A stretch of 64,000 bases of DNA from Leuconostoc mesenteroides subsp. mesenteroides ATCC 8293 (GTDB taxonomy: Bacteria > Bacillota > Bacilli > Lactobacillales > Lactobacillaceae), in contig NC_008531.1 of NCBI RefSeq assembly GCF_000014445.1, positions 1,333,001 to 1,397,000 on the forward strand, written 5' to 3'. Below, one piece after another: positions 62,206 through 64,000 of the stretch. Under the pieces are notes generated by a model. The model had not been told where the DNA came from and made no database searches. It saw nothing but the letters and a program-made list of their open reading frames with translations. The position numbers and the translations under genes are program-made. Each line of letters begins with the position of its first letter. Position 1 is the stretch's first letter.

Positions 62206-63714
62206 CTTCATTTCCTGAACGACTAGGCTTGAACTTTTATTATCTAAATTATCGAATACAATGTTATCACCACTATCATTACTGTACTTAGCAAACGTAG
62301 CTACTTGTCCAGTCTTTGGCCAGAATACTTCAATACTGTATTGATCAACGTAAAAATCAACCTTTTCTGACCAATCTCCCCACAAATTGATGTTATAGTC
62401 CTTATTATAAGCATCATTTGTAACATAATTGCTTTGGCGATGTACCGTCATTTTTTTGTCAAAATTATTAAAATGAAAGGAAACATTGCTATCTCCATTG
62501 CCAGCTCTAATAGTCAATTTTTGGTTACCGTTCACAACGGTACTAATTTTGTAAGCAGCTTTATTGGTTTTGATGTGACTTTTACTGTGCGTCCTCACCA
62601 GAGCTGTTTTCTTTTTTGTGTCAAATAGACCATTAGTAATAATTTTTGATGTTTTTAATTTATTATCTGAACTTAAAAACATTTTTCTAAACGCCGAATA
62701 ATTGCCTTTATACTTTATATCATCACTAACGCGATTAATATAATCCCAGTTACCCATCCATCCAAAGCCAAGCAATTGTTCATTATTTTCTTGATAATTG
62801 TGTGCAGCATAATAATCAGTACCAAAATCAACACGTTTTGGATCAGTTTCAGCTTCAAACTGGCCGTTTTTCAATTGACCAACAACGTAGTATGAGCCGG
62901 TACTTTTTTGAAAATCATCAGCAAAACCATTAGCACCAAAAAACAAAATCCATTGCTTTTGATTATTATTTTTTTGATAAATTTGATGTATTTCAGGAAC
63001 TTCTAAAGTACCTAAATCCCGTGGTGAATAAAAGCTATCTGTGTATTGCCAGGTTGTGCCGTTTTTGGAAATATAAAATCCAATTTTCATATGATTGTTA
63101 TCATCCGCCTCAGCTACTGTCATGACAAATTGCTTGGCATCAGAATCATATATTACATGAGGGTCTCGAAAATCTTTTCCTTCTTTATATGGTTTTGCTA
63201 CTGGCTTGCCATTATGAGCAACATGCCAATTTTCACCTTGATTAGTCGAATACCACATATAGGTCCATTGATTACCATTAATGTATTTCGTAGCATAAGC
63301 CAGTAATGAGTTTTTACCATGTCCAGATAAATTATCTGCGTCTTTGACAATAGAACCTGTGGCAACTGATTCTTGTTGGGAAACTGGTTTGATATCGGCG
63401 CTATCGGCTACTTTAAATGTTGTTAAATCCGAAGATACCGAACGAGCCCAACGAGTTCTTTGTTGATTTGCTTCCAATCCCTTACCAGTGTCCACCAAAT
63501 AGAACAGTTCATATTTTTGACCATTTTTTAAAATAGTTTGCGTATCATTTGATAACCCATTTTTAGATAAGCCGTTTAAATGCCATTTTTGAGGTAATTG
63601 TTGTTGTGTCATATTTTTGCTGTTGTTTTTCAAACATATTAACCAACCAATCGAAAACAATACTATTCCCGCCATTATGATTGATAATACTTTTCTCACT
63701 CTATGTCGTTGCAT
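62203..63714 (-). CDS. Exported GH32-like fructan hydrolase, variant active-site motif
   Basis: 503 residues. One N-terminal membrane segment (VLSIIMAGIVLFSIGWLICL), a signal anchor or signal peptide. Five-bladed propeller motifs: the transition-state motif FRDPHV (RDP at 183-185) and acid/base region LEVPEI (Glu238, with the usual EC reading EV). The nucleophile motif WMNDPNG is not kept; the best match is GLSNDTQTI with Asp57. A beta-sandwich follows, ending in DFYVDQYSIEVFWPKTGQ-like sequence (the usual C-terminal EVF). It probably cleaves levan or inulin outside the cell. GAGGAAACATC precedes the ATG. Confidence 0.75.
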   Translation of the reverse strand: MQRHRVRKVLSIIMAGIVLFSIGWLICLKNNSKNMTQQQLPQKWHLNGLSKNGLSNDTQTILKNGQKYELFYLVDTGKGLEANQQRTRWARSVSSDLTTFKVADSADIKPVSQQESVATGSIVKDADNLSGHGKNSLLAYATKYINGNQWTYMWYSTNQGENWHVAHNGKPVAKPYKEGKDFRDPHVIYDSDAKQFVMTVAEADDNNHMKIGFYISKNGTTWQYTDSFYSPRDLGTLEVPEIHQIYQKNNNQKQWILFFGANGFADDFQKSTGSYYVVGQLKNGQFEAETDPKRVDFGTDYYAAHNYQENNEQLLGFGWMGNWDYINRVSDDIKYKGNYSAFRKMFLSSDNKLKTSKIITNGLFDTKKKTALVRTHSKSHIKTNKAAYKISTVVNGNQKLTIRAGNGDSNVSFHFNNFDKKMTVHRQSNYVTNDAYNKDYNINLWGDWSEKVDFYVDQYSIEVFWPKTGQVATFAKYSNDSGDNIVFDNLDNKSSSLVVQEMK

Positions 63715-63753
63715 GATGTTTCCTCTCTGTTAATAATATAGTAAAATTATGAA

Positions 63754-63790
63754 AAATAGCAATCCTGCTTTAAAATCAGGATTGCTATTT
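63754..63790 (-). terminator. Terminator between the glucan-binding exoprotein gene and the GH32 gene
   Basis: AAATAGCAATCCTG, nine-base loop, CAGGATTGCTATTT: a perfect 14-bp stem with a T run on both sides. Confidence 0.85.
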
Positions 63791-63822
63791 ATTTTATTAT
63801 TTTCTATAGATGTTATTATTTC

Positions 63823-64000
63823 TTAACGTAAGTAATATGTGCCATCATTACCAAAGTTATATTGCTGACCATCTATCTTTTGAATACCTTGTAATGCTCG
63901 ACCATTGGCATCTGTATAATACTTCTTGCCCCATGCTTCGCGCCATCCTGCATTTTGACGAACACCATTCACGAACCAGTAATATGTGCCCATGTAATAA
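63823..64000 (-). CDS. C-terminus of a glucan-binding-repeat exoprotein (glucansucrase or levansucrase type); runs off the right edge
   Basis: 59 codons ending at the TAA 63823-63825. Reads YYWFVNGVRQNAGWREAWG, then KKYYTDANGRALQGIQKIDG and QQYNFGNDGTYYLR. The YY-D-NGRALQGIQ-IDGQ-Y-F pattern is the cell-wall/glucan-binding YG repeat found in glucansucrases (GH70), and also at the C-termini of some Leuconostoc levansucrases. The catalytic domain lies outside the window, so the class is open; the GH32-like neighbour would suit either. Confidence 0.7.
   Translation of the reverse strand, partial: YYMGTYYWFVNGVRQNAGWREAWGKKYYTDANGRALQGIQKIDGQQYNFGNDGTYYLR

Noticed and set aside
1..64000. Mobile elements, prophage or CRISPR arrays
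   Set aside because: No transposase, integrase or phage structural proteins and no spaced direct repeats were seen; the polysaccharide locus has no flanking insertion sequence within the window.

Overview
The window looks like a chromosomal stretch from a low-GC, heterofermentative lactic acid bacterium, most likely Leuconostoc or a close relative. The evidence is a Firmicutes-type gene order (hrcA-grpE; rimP-nusA-ylxR-ylxQ-infB-rbfA; dinG-ypmB-aspB-asnS-dnaD), a complete lower mevalonate pathway, CIRCE and LexA/DinR-type operators, and the tail of a sucrase-type protein with glucan-binding repeats at the right edge. I see no tRNA or rRNA genes, insertion sequences, prophage genes or CRISPR arrays. 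The genus assignment is an inference from gene content.

Layout. 1-10.3 kb (all minus strand): start of grpE, hrcA behind two CIRCE-like operators, ribF, truB, a PTS EIIA-like protein without its histidines, an aminotransferase, then the translation/transcription operon rbfA-infB-ylxQ-ylxR-nusA-rimP, whose leader carries a likely intrinsic terminator. 10.4-16.7 kb: cysteine-free (zinc-independent type) ribosomal proteins L33 and S14, manganese pyrophosphatase, and topoisomerase IV parE-parC behind an exact LexA-type box. 16.8-21.7 kb: plsY, dtd, relA with a long leader, and an MFS exporter.

21.8-27.6 kb is the most unusual part. The rluD-pyrR pair is followed by a two-gene set that keeps the fold of carbamoyl-phosphate synthase CarA and CarB but has lost its chemistry. 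The CarA-like protein lacks the glutaminase Cys, His and Glu. The CarB-like protein has lost metal/ATP residues in its first ATP-grasp unit and most of the second. A 100-residue protein of unknown function overlaps the end of this set. Two perfect palindromes lie between pyrR and the carA-like gene.

27.2-45.4 kb: EbsA-like protein, RNase H-like protein, GNAT acetyltransferase, a second aminotransferase, an RlmL-type rRNA methyltransferase, a possibly leaderless small gene, the dnaD/asnS/aspB/ypmB/dinG block, the mevalonate genes mvk-mvaD-mvaK2-fni, then FNT channel-purB-hpt and an aquaglyceroporin. A flavodoxin follows at 45.6 kb.

46.1-62.1 kb is a Wzx/Wzy-type polysaccharide locus on the minus strand: flippase, priming phosphosugar transferase, chain-length protein, polymerase, a DUF4422 glycosyltransferase, UDP-galactopyranose mutase, two GtrB/DPM-type membrane-anchored glycosyltransferases, two large GT-C-like membrane proteins, an LtaS-like phosphoglycerol transferase, an acyltransferase-like membrane protein, a galactofuranosyltransferase-like enzyme and a GtrA-type flippase. 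Together these suggest a galactofuranose-containing surface polysaccharide decorated outside the membrane by polyprenyl-phosphate-linked sugars and perhaps glycerol phosphate. 62.2-64 kb: an exported GH32-like fructan hydrolase with an altered first motif, next to the C-terminus of a glucan-binding exoprotein.
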